This document shows, piece by piece, positions 32,862 through 42,420 of a stretch of DNA of 64,000 nt. Within the stretch, counting starts at the first letter, position 1. Every line of letters starts with the position of its first letter. The notes under the pieces are model-generated. The model was not told where the DNA came from and ran no database searches. It saw nothing but the letters and a program-made list of their open reading frames with translations. The stretch covers positions 1 to 64,000 of the forward strand of contig CALJDU010000043.1 in assembly GCA_938024995.1 (NCBI GenBank), in the 5' to 3' direction. Position numbers and translations under genes: made by a program. The stretch comes from an uncultured bacterium (lineage in GTDB: Bacteria; Myxococcota_A; Polyangia; Polyangiales; Houyiibacteriaceae).

Positions 32862-34586
32862 TTAGCCGCAGGTGCGGCGCCGGATGTCGCAGGTGTAAGG
32901 CGCTTGGCAGGACGTCCCGCAACACGGCTCGCCGTCTCCGCCGCAACCGATGCAGACGCCCGCGTCGCGGTTGCAGACCGCGAAGGGTCCAGGGCAACCG
33001 ATGTCGGCGCTGCAACACGGCTGACCAATGGAACCACACGCGCCATCGTCACAGCTGCCGCCGCGACAGGTGCCGTCTTCGTCGGTGCACTCGTCACCCG
33101 GCGCGACGCACTCGTCTTCCACGCAGCACGCTCCGCCGCCGCAGTCCTGACCACCACAACACGCTTCCCCCGCCGCGCCGCAAGGCTCACAGGAGGTGCG
33201 GAAGCCGTCGCGAATGCATCGGAGCCCGGACGCCGTACAGAAGGCAGGCGCGAGCGTACCGCTCGGACAACATGCCTCTCCTTCGCCGCCACACGTGAAA
33301 CGGTCGCTGGTGCAGCTGCCTTCTTCACAGGTCGTCACGCGGCCGCAGAGCGTGCCTTCCGAAACGCACTCGCCGCTCACGCAGCAGCCATCCGCCGCGC
33401 AGGTGCTCCCGCCGCAGCAGGGCTCCTCAGAACCACCGCAGTCGACGATCTCTCCATCCAAGCACACTGAACCGCTCGTGCCGGGGCCCGTTCCGCTGGG
33501 GACACAGGAGCCGCCGTTGCAGCACGCGCCCGCTTCACAGTCGTCGCCTGGGCAACACGCCGTTCCCGCGAGTCCGCAAACGCTGCACTCGCCATCGCGA
33601 CCGCAGACGCCAAGCCCGCACTCCGAGCCTGCCGCGACGCATCGATCACCGCCGGGGTCACAGCAGCCGCTGTCGCACTCACCGTCGCAACACGCTTCGC
33701 CGGGTCCGCCGCATCCCGCGCAGATTCCGTCCGAGCAGGAGAGGCCATCGCCTTCGCAGGTGTCGCCGTCACAGCAGCGCTCGCCCGGTCCGCCGCAGCT
33801 CGCGCACACGCCACGGGTGCAGCTCAGGCCGTCGCCACACTCATCATCGCAGCAAGCCTCGCCCGGACCACCACACGCCACGCACTCGCCGCCGTCGCAG
33901 GTCGCGCCCGCAGAGGTGCACAGGTCACCGTCGCAGCACTCCTCGCCGATGCGTCCGCAATCGCCGCAGCTTCCCTCTTCGCACGTGCCGCCGATGCCCG
34001 GACACGTCGAGCCCGCGCCGGTACAGATCGCGTCCACGCAGCAACCCCCGCCTTCGCACTCGCCGACGCCGCAACACGCTTCGCCGGGCCCGCCACACGA
34101 GGTACAGACCCCGTCTCCGCGGCCCACACACGCGCCGCCAGGATCGCAGGCGCGGCCATCACAGCACACCTCTCCCAGGTTGCCGCACCCCGGGCTCGGT
34201 TCGCTACAGACGCCATCGTCGCAGACGCCTTCGTCGCAAAACGCATCATCGCAACACGGCTCACCAAACGCGCCGCAACGCGGGGGCGGCGGCACATCGC
34301 CAGGAACACAGAGGCCTCGGTCGCACTCGAAGTCGTCATCGCAGAACTCACCGTCGCAGCACTCTTGACCCAGATCGCCACACTCCGGGGGTGGGGGCGG
34401 ATCGGCGTCAGGTCGCGTGTCGGTGTCCGGCTCGCTCGTGTCGACACCGATGCTGGTGTCTTCACTGGGACTCGTGTCGTCGCTGGGACCGGTGTCGTCG
34501 CCGGAGTGAGACTCGCCGCACGCGACAAGCAGGAGAGTCATAAGGGCGGCGACCAGAGCCGGCCCGAGTGTCGAAGAAAATCGCAT
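32862..34586 (-). CDS. Cysteine-rich lipoprotein with about 20 CC-type repeats
   Basis: A 574-residue lipoprotein (lipobox TLLLVAC, Cys23) with an Asp/Ser/Thr/Pro spacer to about residue 65. The rest is tandem short modules of roughly 22-28 residues with the consensus CGGxGExCCDGxxCxxG..C..G.C, about 20 in all. Cysteine makes up around a sixth of the mature protein. The spacing is compatible with knottin-like disulfide modules. ATG 34586 is chosen because it opens the signal peptide. Several long open frames on the opposite strand here are shadows of the repeat composition. Function unknown; exposed on the cell surface or periplasm. Confidence 0.83.
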   Translation of the reverse strand: MRFSSTLGPALVAALMTLLLVACGESHSGDDTGPSDDTSPSEDTSIGVDTSEPDTDTRPDADPPPPPECGDLGQECCDGEFCDDDFECDRGLCVPGDVPPPPRCGAFGEPCCDDAFCDEGVCDDGVCSEPSPGCGNLGEVCCDGRACDPGGACVGRGDGVCTSCGGPGEACCGVGECEGGGCCVDAICTGAGSTCPGIGGTCEEGSCGDCGRIGEECCDGDLCTSAGATCDGGECVACGGPGEACCDDECGDGLSCTRGVCASCGGPGERCCDGDTCEGDGLSCSDGICAGCGGPGEACCDGECDSGCCDPGGDRCVAAGSECGLGVCGRDGECSVCGLAGTACCPGDDCEAGACCNGGSCVPSGTGPGTSGSVCLDGEIVDCGGSEEPCCGGSTCAADGCCVSGECVSEGTLCGRVTTCEEGSCTSDRFTCGGEGEACCPSGTLAPAFCTASGLRCIRDGFRTSCEPCGAAGEACCGGQDCGGGACCVEDECVAPGDECTDEDGTCRGGSCDDGACGSIGQPCCSADIGCPGPFAVCNRDAGVCIGCGGDGEPCCGTSCQAPYTCDIRRRTCG

Positions 34587-34692
34587 ACGTACCTCGCGTC
34601 GAGGGTCTTCGATTCGGCGAATGAGTTCAAACAAAAGGCGGCCCGCATCGGGGCGAGTTGCAGATCTACGCCACCAACGGTAACTGCGTGCC

Positions 34693-35358
34693 ATGACGCA
34701 GACCCTTCTTCGATTCGCGCTCGCGACCTCTCTTGTCGCGATGGGATGTGGCGATGACGATGACGCGCCCGTGGACACTGGCGCCGACACGAGCGCGACC
34801 GATTCGGGGGCGGACGCGATCGAAATGGATGGTGGCGCCGACACCGGAACCGACACCGGCGGGACCGACGGCGGGACCGACACTGGAACCGACACCGGCG
34901 GAGCCGACACCGACGGAACCGACACCGGAACCGACGCGGGTGTCGATTGCTTCAACCTCTCCGGCGCGACCGCCGATCTCCCCTTTGCGTTGATCGACAC
35001 CTTCGACGACAGCACGCCGACCTGGTCACGTCCGGAAGGGGAGACGTGCCCGGCCGATGCGCTCGCCGCGGACCCCGTTCCGTTCGTCGCCTACACCTAC
35101 TGCAACGACACCGGCGAGACGAAGGAGTTCCGCTTCGAGGCGCTCTCCGAAGACGACGACGTGGGGATGTACATCGCGGCGTACGCAGGCGGCGTGGTTC
35201 CTGAAGACACGCGGATGTGCGCCGCGGCCAACGAACCGCTCTTGGGCATCGCCGAGGTGCTCTTGATCCTGGAGCCGGACGACGTCGTGACGATTGTGTC
35301 GACGCTTGTCACCGCAGAGGACACCGAGGTCACCAGCGTGGCCGCGCCCAGCGAGTAA
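34693..35358 (+). CDS. Lipoprotein with an Asp/Thr/Gly repeat spacer
   Basis: A 221-residue lipoprotein (lipobox SLVAMGC, Cys19). The spacer (20 to about 90) is almost entirely D, T, G and A in DTGTDTGG-like repeats. The C-terminal domain (about 93-221) has three cysteines and a beta-sandwich-like pattern (YTYCNDTGETKEFRFEAL, VGMYIAAYAGG, LLILEPDDVVTIVSTLV). This resembles pre-peptidase C-terminal or CBM-like domains, without a firm match. It diverges from the large cysteine-rich lipoprotein gene and ends 12 bp from the convergent yqgE-like gene. Confidence 0.75.
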   Translation: MTQTLLRFALATSLVAMGCGDDDDAPVDTGADTSATDSGADAIEMDGGADTGTDTGGTDGGTDTGTDTGGADTDGTDTGTDAGVDCFNLSGATADLPFALIDTFDDSTPTWSRPEGETCPADALAADPVPFVAYTYCNDTGETKEFRFEALSEDDDVGMYIAAYAGGVVPEDTRMCAAANEPLLGIAEVLLILEPDDVVTIVSTLVTAEDTEVTSVAAPSE

Positions 35359-35370
35359 CGCGGCTTCGCG

Positions 35371-35922
35371 CTACGCCGAGACGATGTCGGCATCGCAGAG
35401 AACGCCCGGCGGCACCCCGAGGTGCATCAGCGCTTCGGCCCAGCGCTCTCGCGTCGGGGTATCGAAGAGCACGTCGGCGTGCAGCTCCGCGAGCAACCAA
35501 CCGCCGCTCGCGAGCTCTTGCTCCAGTTCGCCGGGACCCCACCCCACGTAGCCAGAGATCCCCAAACACGCCGCCCCGCCGTCGACGATGTCCATCGCGG
35601 CGTCCGGACACGCGGTGAGCGCGATGTTCTCATTGAGCGCGATGGAGTTCTCGGGGGCCGGTTGTTCGCGGGTGTCGAAGAGAAGCCAACCCGTCTCGCG
35701 CCGACTCGGACCTCCGACCAGCAGACGCTCCTCGCTCTCTGACGGCGTCAACGGAACGCCGAGCTCGCGCAAGCCTTCGCGCATGGCGACGTCCGACTCT
35801 CGGTTCACGACGAAGCCGAGCGACCCCGTCTTGTCGTGCACGGTCAACAAGACGAGCGCGCGCGCGAGTCGGGGTCGCGAGAGCGAAGGAGTCGCGATCA
35901 GCAGCGTCGGGATCTCGATCAC
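35371..35922 (-). CDS. yqgE: YqgE/AlgH family protein
   Basis: A 183-residue cytoplasmic protein of the UPF0301 (DUF179) family, of poorly defined function and widespread in Gram-negative bacteria. Family landmarks: PTLLIATPSLSRPRLARALVLLTVHD, GSLGFVVNRES, LLVGGPSRRETGWLL and GYVGWGPGELEQELASGGWL. Length is normal. The ATG at 35922 begins MIEIPTLL. It is followed by a 277-bp divergent promoter region leading to ssb. Confidence 0.9.
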   Translation of the reverse strand: MIEIPTLLIATPSLSRPRLARALVLLTVHDKTGSLGFVVNRESDVAMREGLRELGVPLTPSESEERLLVGGPSRRETGWLLFDTREQPAPENSIALNENIALTACPDAAMDIVDGGAACLGISGYVGWGPGELEQELASGGWLLAELHADVLFDTPTRERWAEALMHLGVPPGVLCDADIVSA

Positions 35923-36199
35923 GTCTTAAGGATGACGTCGGCGATCCAAGACGTCGATGGGCAATCGACGCGCCACCCGCAGACCGACGCCTGTCGTCCC
36001 CCCGCGTTCAGGCAAAGCGATCTCAAGCGCGAACGATTCACGCGAGAACGACCGCGTTTAGTGTAGCGCGCCTCGCCAAAATGACACGTCGAGCGGCCTC
36101 TCGATTGCCTCATGGAAATTGTCACAGGGCGCGAGTAAGTTCCCGCTCACGGGGTGGTCGAACCCAATCACGAGACCATCCAGAGGATGAAAAAGAGAC

Positions 36200-36705
<506 letters not shown>

Positions 36706-36715
<10 letters not shown>

Positions 36716-36740
36716 ACCCGTTCTGAACCCGTTCTGAACC
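36706..36740 (+). repeat. 11-bp tandem triplication over the ssb stop codon
   Basis: CCCGTTCTGAA is repeated at 36706-36716, 36717-36727 and 36728-36738. The first copy encodes the terminal Pro-Phe-stop of SSB. Because the unit is 11 bp, CCG-TTC-TGA occurs once in each reading frame. Confidence 0.9.
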
Positions 36741-36785
36741 ACGTGAACGGCGGTCGGTCTCTCTTTGGGCCGTCCGAGAGCTTTC

Positions 36786-36817
36786 AAAAAGGCGCTGGCT
36801 TCGGTCCGCGCCTTTTT
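36786..36817 (+). terminator. Strong intrinsic terminator after ssb
   Basis: AAAAAGGCGC (36786-36795) pairs perfectly with GCGCCTTTTT (36808-36817) around a 12-nt loop containing TTCG. The A and T tracts on both sides make it potentially bidirectional. It separates ssb from the membrane-protein gene that starts at 36842. Confidence 0.92.
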
Positions 36818-36841
36818 CGTTGGCTGCGTTATCTTCTCTGC

Positions 36842-37429
36842 GTGCCGACCCATCCGAGCCACGCAAAGTTCTTCACGGTTCGCATCCTGTGGGGCGCCAT
36901 GTTGATGTCGACCCTCATCTACGCCTACGTCGCGTTTAGCGTGCTCAAGGCCGAGCCGCGGGAGACCGACACGATGGTGATGGCGCTGACCGGGATCGCC
37001 GCCGTTATCTTGGTGCTCTCGTTCGTCATCCCGCGGATCCTGCTCAAGGCGGGTCTCCCGTCCATCGAGCCCGAGATCCTCGAGGAGGTCGACCCGACCC
37101 ACGAGACCGTCTTTCGCGACGCGCCGAGAACGACGCGCCTCTTCAAGGACCCGCTTCAGGTCATGAACGACGCCTACCCCGTCGTCTTCACGCCGATGAT
37201 CCTCCGCTTTGCGCTCTCGGAAGCGATCGCGGTCATCGGGATCGTGACCGCGTCGATGGGCTACCCCAAGTCGATCAGCGCGGCCTTCATCGCGGGCGGG
37301 TTCGTGCGGCTCGTCTTTGCCGTCCCGACCATCAGAGACGACATCATCAAGCCGGTCGAGACCCACTACGACGCGACGTTCAGCGCGGAGCAGGTCGGGC
37401 AGCCCAGCGCCGAAGCGACCGAAGCGTAG
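36842..37429 (+). CDS. Membrane protein of unknown function
   Basis: A 195-residue protein from GTG 36842, chosen because the upstream part of the open frame overlaps the terminator. It has about four predicted membrane helices (FTVRILWGAMLMSTLIYAYVAFSVL, MVMALTGIAAVILVLSFVIPRILL, MILRFALSEAIAVIGIVTASM, SISAAFIAGGFVRLVFAVPTI) with a charged loop between the second and third. The C-terminal tail is hydrophilic. The family is not recognised. Its TAG is directly adjacent to the stop of the convergent dehydrogenase gene, with no intervening base. Confidence 0.7.
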   Translation: MPTHPSHAKFFTVRILWGAMLMSTLIYAYVAFSVLKAEPRETDTMVMALTGIAAVILVLSFVIPRILLKAGLPSIEPEILEEVDPTHETVFRDAPRTTRLFKDPLQVMNDAYPVVFTPMILRFALSEAIAVIGIVTASMGYPKSISAAFIAGGFVRLVFAVPTIRDDIIKPVETHYDATFSAEQVGQPSAEATEA

Positions 37430-38482
37430 TCAGGAAAGAACGCGCGAGACGATATAGTCGCCGGTCGCGCGGGTGCCGAGTCGTCCGCCGACCTCGGTCG
37501 TGCAGTTGCCGGTCGCGACCGCTTCACGCACCAGGCCGATCAAGCGCTGCTCTTCTTCCGGGAAGCCGAGGTGCGCGAGGAGCTGTCCAACGGAGAGCAC
37601 GGTCGCGAGCGGGTTCGCGACGTCTTTGCCGGTGAGCGGTGGCGCGCTCCCGTGGACCGGCTCGAACATGCTGACCTTGCCTGGGTTCACGTTGGCGCTG
37701 CTCGCCATGCCCATCCCGCCCTGAAGCGCCGCGCCAAGATCGGTGATGATGTCGCCGAAGAGATTGCAGCTCACGATGACCTCGAACTGCGTCGGGTCTT
37801 GGATCAAGTAAAGGCAGAGCGCGTCGACGAAGACGTGATGCGCCTCGATGTCCGGGTACTCCTCAGCGACCTCGCGGAAGGTGCGGATCCACAGCTCGTG
37901 CGCGTGCTTCATCGCGTTGTGCTTGTCGGCCATGTGGACCTTGGTCCGGCCGCTGCTCTTGGCGAACTCAAACGCGGCGCGGATGACGCGCTCGACGCCC
38001 TTGCGCGTGTTCACGTCTTCTTGGATCGCGACCTCATCCGGCGTGCCCTTTTTAAAGTGACCGCCCATGCCGACGTAGATGCCTTCGGTGTTCTCCCGGA
38101 AGACCACGATGTCGACGTCCTCGGCTTTGACGCCCTTGAGCGGCATCAAGCGCTCGTGCATGCACGTGATCGGTCGGATGTTGCAGTAGAGGTCCAGCCC
38201 GAAGCGCAGCCCAAAGAGGATGTCGCGCGCGTGCGTCATGTCCGGGACGCGTGGATCGCCGAGCGCGCCGAGCAACACCGCGTCGCACTCATCTTTGATG
38301 AACGCCCGGACATCGTCGGGGTACGTGACGCCGTCCTTGAGGTAGCGATCTGCGCAGAGGTCGTACTCGTGGAGCTTCAGCTCGATCCCGCGAAGCTCCG
38401 CGACGGCGCGCAGCACCTTCACGCCTTCAGCGACGACCTCTTTACCGATTCCGTCACCCCCGATGACCGCGACATTCTTCAT
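37430..38482 (-). CDS. Beta-decarboxylating dehydrogenase (isocitrate/isopropylmalate dehydrogenase family)
   Basis: A 350-residue NAD(P)- and Mg-dependent enzyme that oxidatively decarboxylates a 2-hydroxy acid with a 3-carboxyl group. Landmarks: IGGDGIGKEVVAEG, the substrate-loop arginines in LRFGLDLYCNIRP, the block FRENTEGIYVGMG, KHNAMKHAHELW, the metal-binding aspartates in VFVDALC and CNLFGDIITDLGAALQGGMGMA, and the nucleotide site EPVHGSAPPLTGKDVANPLA. NTEG, instead of the ELTGG of classical LeuB, favours an isocitrate-, homoisocitrate- or tartrate-type activity, so I leave the symbol blank. No leucine genes are adjacent. Confidence 0.88.
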   Translation of the reverse strand: MKNVAVIGGDGIGKEVVAEGVKVLRAVAELRGIELKLHEYDLCADRYLKDGVTYPDDVRAFIKDECDAVLLGALGDPRVPDMTHARDILFGLRFGLDLYCNIRPITCMHERLMPLKGVKAEDVDIVVFRENTEGIYVGMGGHFKKGTPDEVAIQEDVNTRKGVERVIRAAFEFAKSSGRTKVHMADKHNAMKHAHELWIRTFREVAEEYPDIEAHHVFVDALCLYLIQDPTQFEVIVSCNLFGDIITDLGAALQGGMGMASSANVNPGKVSMFEPVHGSAPPLTGKDVANPLATVLSVGQLLAHLGFPEEEQRLIGLVREAVATGNCTTEVGGRLGTRATGDYIVSRVLS

Positions 38483-38530
38483 GCCGGGACGCTAGCAGGG
38501 AACGCGGTGACTTTGTCGTCGATTCAAAAG

Positions 38531-39448
38531 CTACGGGGTGAGCGCGCAGAGCCGCTCGGCCAGCGCGCGATCGATGCCGAGCGGGATCTCCGCGGGCAGC
38601 GTGGGCGGTCCCCCGATCAAGGCGCGGGTGATCCCGCAGGCCGCCAGGAGCGTGCCTTCCGGCGCGGGGTGACTCCCGTCTGCGTCGAAGAGCTCCGCCT
38701 CGGGCTCCGTCTCCAGCGCTTCCGTCCAGACCGTCCCGATGTCGGCGAGAAGATCATCATGGAAGGCCGCGGCTTCACGATAGCCGGACAAGAGCCCTTC
38801 ACTCATCGTCTCGGGGGTCAGCGAGGTCGCGGAGTAGATCTCATGGCCGGCTTGGCGCGCCCACGTCGCGAACCACACGCCTTCGCTCCCGGCCTCGTGA
38901 ATCGCGTCTGCGAACAGCTCCGCGTGCATCAAGAAGCCCGCGCGGGCCAGCACCGGCTCGACGCTCTGACCCTGCATCACGACGAAGTCATAGCCGCCCG
39001 TCATCACGCGGTTCCGGGTGTCCCCGGTCCAGTGCGTCATGAGCTGCGCGCCACCGATGGTCGCGTCATCAATCTCGATCGCCAGACCGGAGGCGGCCGC
39101 GATCTGCTGAACCATGACGGGGAGGTCGTTGTAGAACGTGTAGCTGTTGCCGACGAAGAGCACGCTCTGGCCCTCTTCACCGGTGTCTACGCTTGTGTCC
39201 GGGAGCGCGGTGTCCGCGGCGTCTACGCTGGCGTCCGCTGCCGCGTCGTCGTTCGCGTCGGCGACCGTGTCAACGCTCGTGTCCGCGACCTCGGTGTCGA
39301 CGCTCGCGTCCATGCTTGTGTCGGGGCGTCCGGTATCCACCCCGGTGTCGGCGGGCGGCGGCGGCGGCGGCGGCGGAAGATCGTCACCACACGCCGCGAA
39401 GGTCAGAGCGAACACCAACATCAAGAACAGGTGCAGGGAGACCTTCAT
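38531..39448 (-). CDS. SGNH-hydrolase-like lipoprotein
   Basis: A 305-residue lipoprotein (lipobox LTFAAC, Cys20) with a polyproline stretch and an Asp/Thr/Ala spacer to about residue 90. The domain that follows opens FVGNSYTFYNDLP, in which GNS replaces the GDS of classical GDSL block I. It continues with FVVMQGQSVEPV and ends with DGSHPAPEGTLLAACG, a DxxH block V that supplies the catalytic Asp and His. It is thus probably an envelope esterase or acetyl hydrolase; the substrate is unknown. ATG 39448 opens the signal peptide. It follows the FG-GAP lipoprotein gene on the same strand. Confidence 0.82.
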   Translation of the reverse strand: MKVSLHLFLMLVFALTFAACGDDLPPPPPPPPADTGVDTGRPDTSMDASVDTEVADTSVDTVADANDDAAADASVDAADTALPDTSVDTGEEGQSVLFVGNSYTFYNDLPVMVQQIAAASGLAIEIDDATIGGAQLMTHWTGDTRNRVMTGGYDFVVMQGQSVEPVLARAGFLMHAELFADAIHEAGSEGVWFATWARQAGHEIYSATSLTPETMSEGLLSGYREAAAFHDDLLADIGTVWTEALETEPEAELFDADGSHPAPEGTLLAACGITRALIGGPPTLPAEIPLGIDRALAERLCALTP

Positions 39449-39476
39449 CACATCACTCCTCGGGCGTCCGTTCTTC

Positions 39477-40829
39477 TCACTCGCGGACGACGCATCGGTT
39501 GGTGTCGTCCGTGCGGTCGCCTTCGAGCCCCGTGCAGAGCGCGACGAAGACTCGCTGCGCGCCAGGCGCACCGATCACGAGCTCGTCCCGCGGTGTGGTC
39601 TCGAGCTGCGTGCGAACGTGCGCGAGCGCGGCGCCGAAGCGATCGAACTCATCGCCGTAGGTCGTGAAGACGTGGTGAACGCGGCTCATGTCCGCGCCCG
39701 CACCGTGGAACACGAGCGCCGCGCCTTGTTCGCGGACCCCGTCGACGGTCGAGTTCGGCGCGCCGACGATCAAGTCGTCGTTGCCGTCCGCGTCGAGGTC
39801 TGCGGCGGTGATGTCTTCGCCGAACCCAGCGCAGTCCACGCGATCACTCCCGGCACAAGCGAGCGTCACCGCCACCGCCGCGTCGTCGCTGGAGTCGCTC
39901 GCGGCGCACCCGGACGCGCCAGACAGGTCACTGACCCGATAGATCACAACGTCGTTGGTCGCGCGGGTCATCGCGAGCTCGTGGCTCCCGTCCCCGTCGA
40001 GATCGCCCAGCGCGAGCACGCGACCAAAGAGGTCGGCGGTGCCATCGATGCAGCCCAACACGGTGGTGCTTCGGTCGAGCGCGACCTCGGCCACAACGAC
40101 GCGGTTCTGCGCGGTCGCCGCGATCAGCATTCCGCTCGGCAGCTCTGCGCTAGCCAAGGCGCGACCCAGACCCGCGCCCGGCGGGAGCATCGCGGAGGAG
40201 AGGTCGAGCGGCTGCGGTCCGGCGCCTTCCGGGACCACGTGGATCAGACCGGAGTCGCCCATATCCGGCGCGCCTGCGAACGCGACCCCAAGGCCGACTT
40301 TTGAGAACGGGATCGGCGCGAGCGAGGTCCCGATCGACTCGCCGCCAGGAACATCAATCCGAACCGCGACCGCGGATTCGCTCTCACAGATCACGCGGAG
40401 CCGCGCTTCGTCGGGAGCCGCGCCCATGGCGCAGACCGTCTGGGCGTTCCACCGCGCGAACCCAACGAGCGACGTCCCTTGGCTCGCGCCGCAGTCCCCC
40501 GGATCGTCGCAGGTGTCCCAGAGCGCATCGAAGTCTGCGATCCCGCCGTCCTCCCAAACGTCATAGGCCGCGAGCGAAGAACCAGGTGAACCCGTCGCGA
40601 CCACGCGTGAGACCAACGGCCCGCCGCTTGAGGCTCCGTCGTAGCCCGCGATGGTCAGACCGAAGTCGCTCCCGCGGTACTTCTGCGTCGCGTTGATCGC
40701 CGCGATGGGCGTCTCCATGAGGTCGAAGAAGACGCCTGGGTTGCACGCGGAGAGCGAGACCGCGACGAGCGCGGCGGAGATGTTGAAGGTCGCGCGCGAA
40801 GTGAAACCGTGAAGTGCGTGAAAGCGCAT
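39477..40829 (-). CDS. FG-GAP (integrin-like propeller) lipoprotein
   Basis: A 450-residue lipoprotein (lipobox VSLSAC, Cys29). Most of the protein is FG-GAP-type repeats with Asp-rich calcium loops: FGRVLALGDLDGDGSHELAMTR, DITAADLDADGNDDLIVGAPNS, RFGAALAHVRTQLETTPRDELVIGAPG. These build an integrin-alpha-like beta propeller used for binding, not catalysis. ATG 40829 shares a base with the stop of the upstream PEGA gene (TGATG), so the two genes are translationally coupled. An alternative ATG four codons upstream (40841) would lie inside the PEGA gene. Confidence 0.82.
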   Translation of the reverse strand: MRFHALHGFTSRATFNISAALVAVSLSACNPGVFFDLMETPIAAINATQKYRGSDFGLTIAGYDGASSGGPLVSRVVATGSPGSSLAAYDVWEDGGIADFDALWDTCDDPGDCGASQGTSLVGFARWNAQTVCAMGAAPDEARLRVICESESAVAVRIDVPGGESIGTSLAPIPFSKVGLGVAFAGAPDMGDSGLIHVVPEGAGPQPLDLSSAMLPPGAGLGRALASAELPSGMLIAATAQNRVVVAEVALDRSTTVLGCIDGTADLFGRVLALGDLDGDGSHELAMTRATNDVVIYRVSDLSGASGCAASDSSDDAAVAVTLACAGSDRVDCAGFGEDITAADLDADGNDDLIVGAPNSTVDGVREQGAALVFHGAGADMSRVHHVFTTYGDEFDRFGAALAHVRTQLETTPRDELVIGAPGAQRVFVALCTGLEGDRTDDTNRCVVRE

Positions 40830-42292
40830 CAGAAGCTCCACCGAAGCGTCCCGCCGACGCTGCCACGCGCGAGATCCACCGAAGGCACGAACGCCAAGTC
40901 CCGCGCGTCGCCGATCTCCGCGCTGGAGTCGGGCGTAGGGTCTCTTAAGAAGTAGATGATCGACATGATCCCGAGCACCCCCGCGATCCCAAACGCGATG
41001 TCCGCGCCGATGTAGAGGACCTTCCCGCGGAGGATGCGCGGGTCTTCGTCGGTGAGCTGCCCAGCGGCGCGCTCCGCAGAAAGATCATCCGCGAGGCTTC
41101 TCCCCAACAACCCCGCGACCGTGCCGCCACCGGCAAACAACACCGCGGTGATCAAAGCACCCCACGCTGCGCCACGAGAAGGCGTCTCCCGAAGCGTGAC
41201 GGCGATGGGCAACGCCTGACCGCGCGGGATCTCGATGGCTTCCTCGTAGACCTTCAAACCGTCGGCTTCGACCCGGAGCTGATGGACGCCCGCGGTGAGC
41301 GCGCCCTCATACGGAATGGTTCCAACGCGCTCCTCGTCAACGAAGACCTCCGCGCCGCGTGGTGTTCCGGTCACGCGAAGGACGCCTTCGCGGGTGCGCT
41401 CCAGCGCCACGCTCAACTCCACCTCGGCGCCCGCGGCGACCTCGACATCGCGCTCGATCGCTTGAAAGCCAGGTCGCTCGATCCACACATGGTGGGCGCC
41501 AGCCGAGACCGGGTTCTGAAACGGCGTCGACCCCAGTTCGCCTTGCGCGCGATCGTCGATGAACACACGCGCGCCAGGCGGGTCACTGACAACGCGAAGC
41601 AGACCGAGAAAGTCACCCTGCCCCATGCCGACGATCATCATGTAGATCTGGCCGGGAGAGACATTGAGCGGACGTGTCACCGCTTCGTAGTCTGCGTGTT
41701 GGATCTCGACCTGGTACTGGCCCGCGTTCAGCGCCATCGTAAACGGAGCCGGCCCGCTCCCGAGCTCGCGACCGGCGCGCCGGACCGTCACGATCGCGCC
41801 CACCGGGGTCGTCTCGACCGACACCAGCGATTTCATCGACTGCTCCTCAGCGGCCGCCATCGGCTCCTCGCGCACCTCTACCTCAACACCCGCGGGAGGC
41901 GGCGGCGGGGTGCCACCGAGATTGATAATCCGCTGACGAACATCTGCCGAGTCCGCCGCGCGAGGCTCCGCGTCGAGGTAGCGGATATACTCGCGGATCG
42001 CGGCCGGACCATCTCCTGCGCGCTCAAACGCGACCCCGGCGTTGAACAAGAACGCGCTAAAAGCGCGCACCGCGTAAGCCGAAAGAAACGCCTCCGCGGC
42101 CGCCGGATAGTCGCCGGCGATGTAGTACGCCTGCCCCTGCTCCATCGCGATGCGCGCGCGGTCGAGCAACGCGCGCTCGCTCGGCGCGGCGGTGTCCTCC
42201 CCAGTCGTAGGGAGGTCCTGTGCCGCCAGCGGCGTACAAAGCCAAAGCGTCGCCGCCAAGAGAATCCGAGAGACGAGCTGAACGCGTGCCAT
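40829..42292 (-). CDS. TPR/PEGA-domain envelope protein
   Basis: A 487-residue protein with a signal peptide (ending near PLAAQ), a TPR-like helical part (about 40-125: ARIAMEQGQAYYIAGDYPAAAEAFLSAY), and three PEGA-type beta modules (about 155-375: SVETTPVGAIVTVRR, RVVSDPPGARVFIDDRAQGELGSTPF, RVTGTPRGAEVFVDEERVGTIPYEG). It ends with a C-terminal pair of membrane helices (ALITAVLFAGGGTVAGLLG, GADIAFGIAGVLGIMSIIYFL). PEGA domains are found in surface and secreted proteins. It is coupled to the FG-GAP lipoprotein gene and preceded on the same strand by a structured tandem repeat array. Confidence 0.83.
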   Translation of the reverse strand: MARVQLVSRILLAATLWLCTPLAAQDLPTTGEDTAAPSERALLDRARIAMEQGQAYYIAGDYPAAAEAFLSAYAVRAFSAFLFNAGVAFERAGDGPAAIREYIRYLDAEPRAADSADVRQRIINLGGTPPPPPAGVEVEVREEPMAAAEEQSMKSLVSVETTPVGAIVTVRRAGRELGSGPAPFTMALNAGQYQVEIQHADYEAVTRPLNVSPGQIYMMIVGMGQGDFLGLLRVVSDPPGARVFIDDRAQGELGSTPFQNPVSAGAHHVWIERPGFQAIERDVEVAAGAEVELSVALERTREGVLRVTGTPRGAEVFVDEERVGTIPYEGALTAGVHQLRVEADGLKVYEEAIEIPRGQALPIAVTLRETPSRGAAWGALITAVLFAGGGTVAGLLGRSLADDLSAERAAGQLTDEDPRILRGKVLYIGADIAFGIAGVLGIMSIIYFLRDPTPDSSAEIGDARDLAFVPSVDLARGSVGGTLRWSF

Positions 42293-42420
42293 TCGGGGTG
42301 AGCGTATCGAAAACCACCCATGTGGTCACGATCATGCGGAGCACCGGCAATCAAATCGCGCCATGCCGCGCCTTTGGGCGTCGGAGTCCCCCAACACAAG
42401 CCGCCCGTTCCCACTCGCAC

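Noticed and set aside
33196..34368. Long plus-strand open frame (390 codons) across the cysteine-rich lipoprotein gene
   Set aside because: It is the antisense shadow of the repeat composition: Pro/Ser/Gln-rich with no start site, while the minus strand has a signal peptide and regular cysteine modules.
37571..39667. 698-codon plus-strand open frame over the dehydrogenase and SGNH genes
   Set aside because: Both underlying minus-strand genes have clear family motifs; the plus-strand product is Arg/Asp/His-rich low-quality sequence without any domain.
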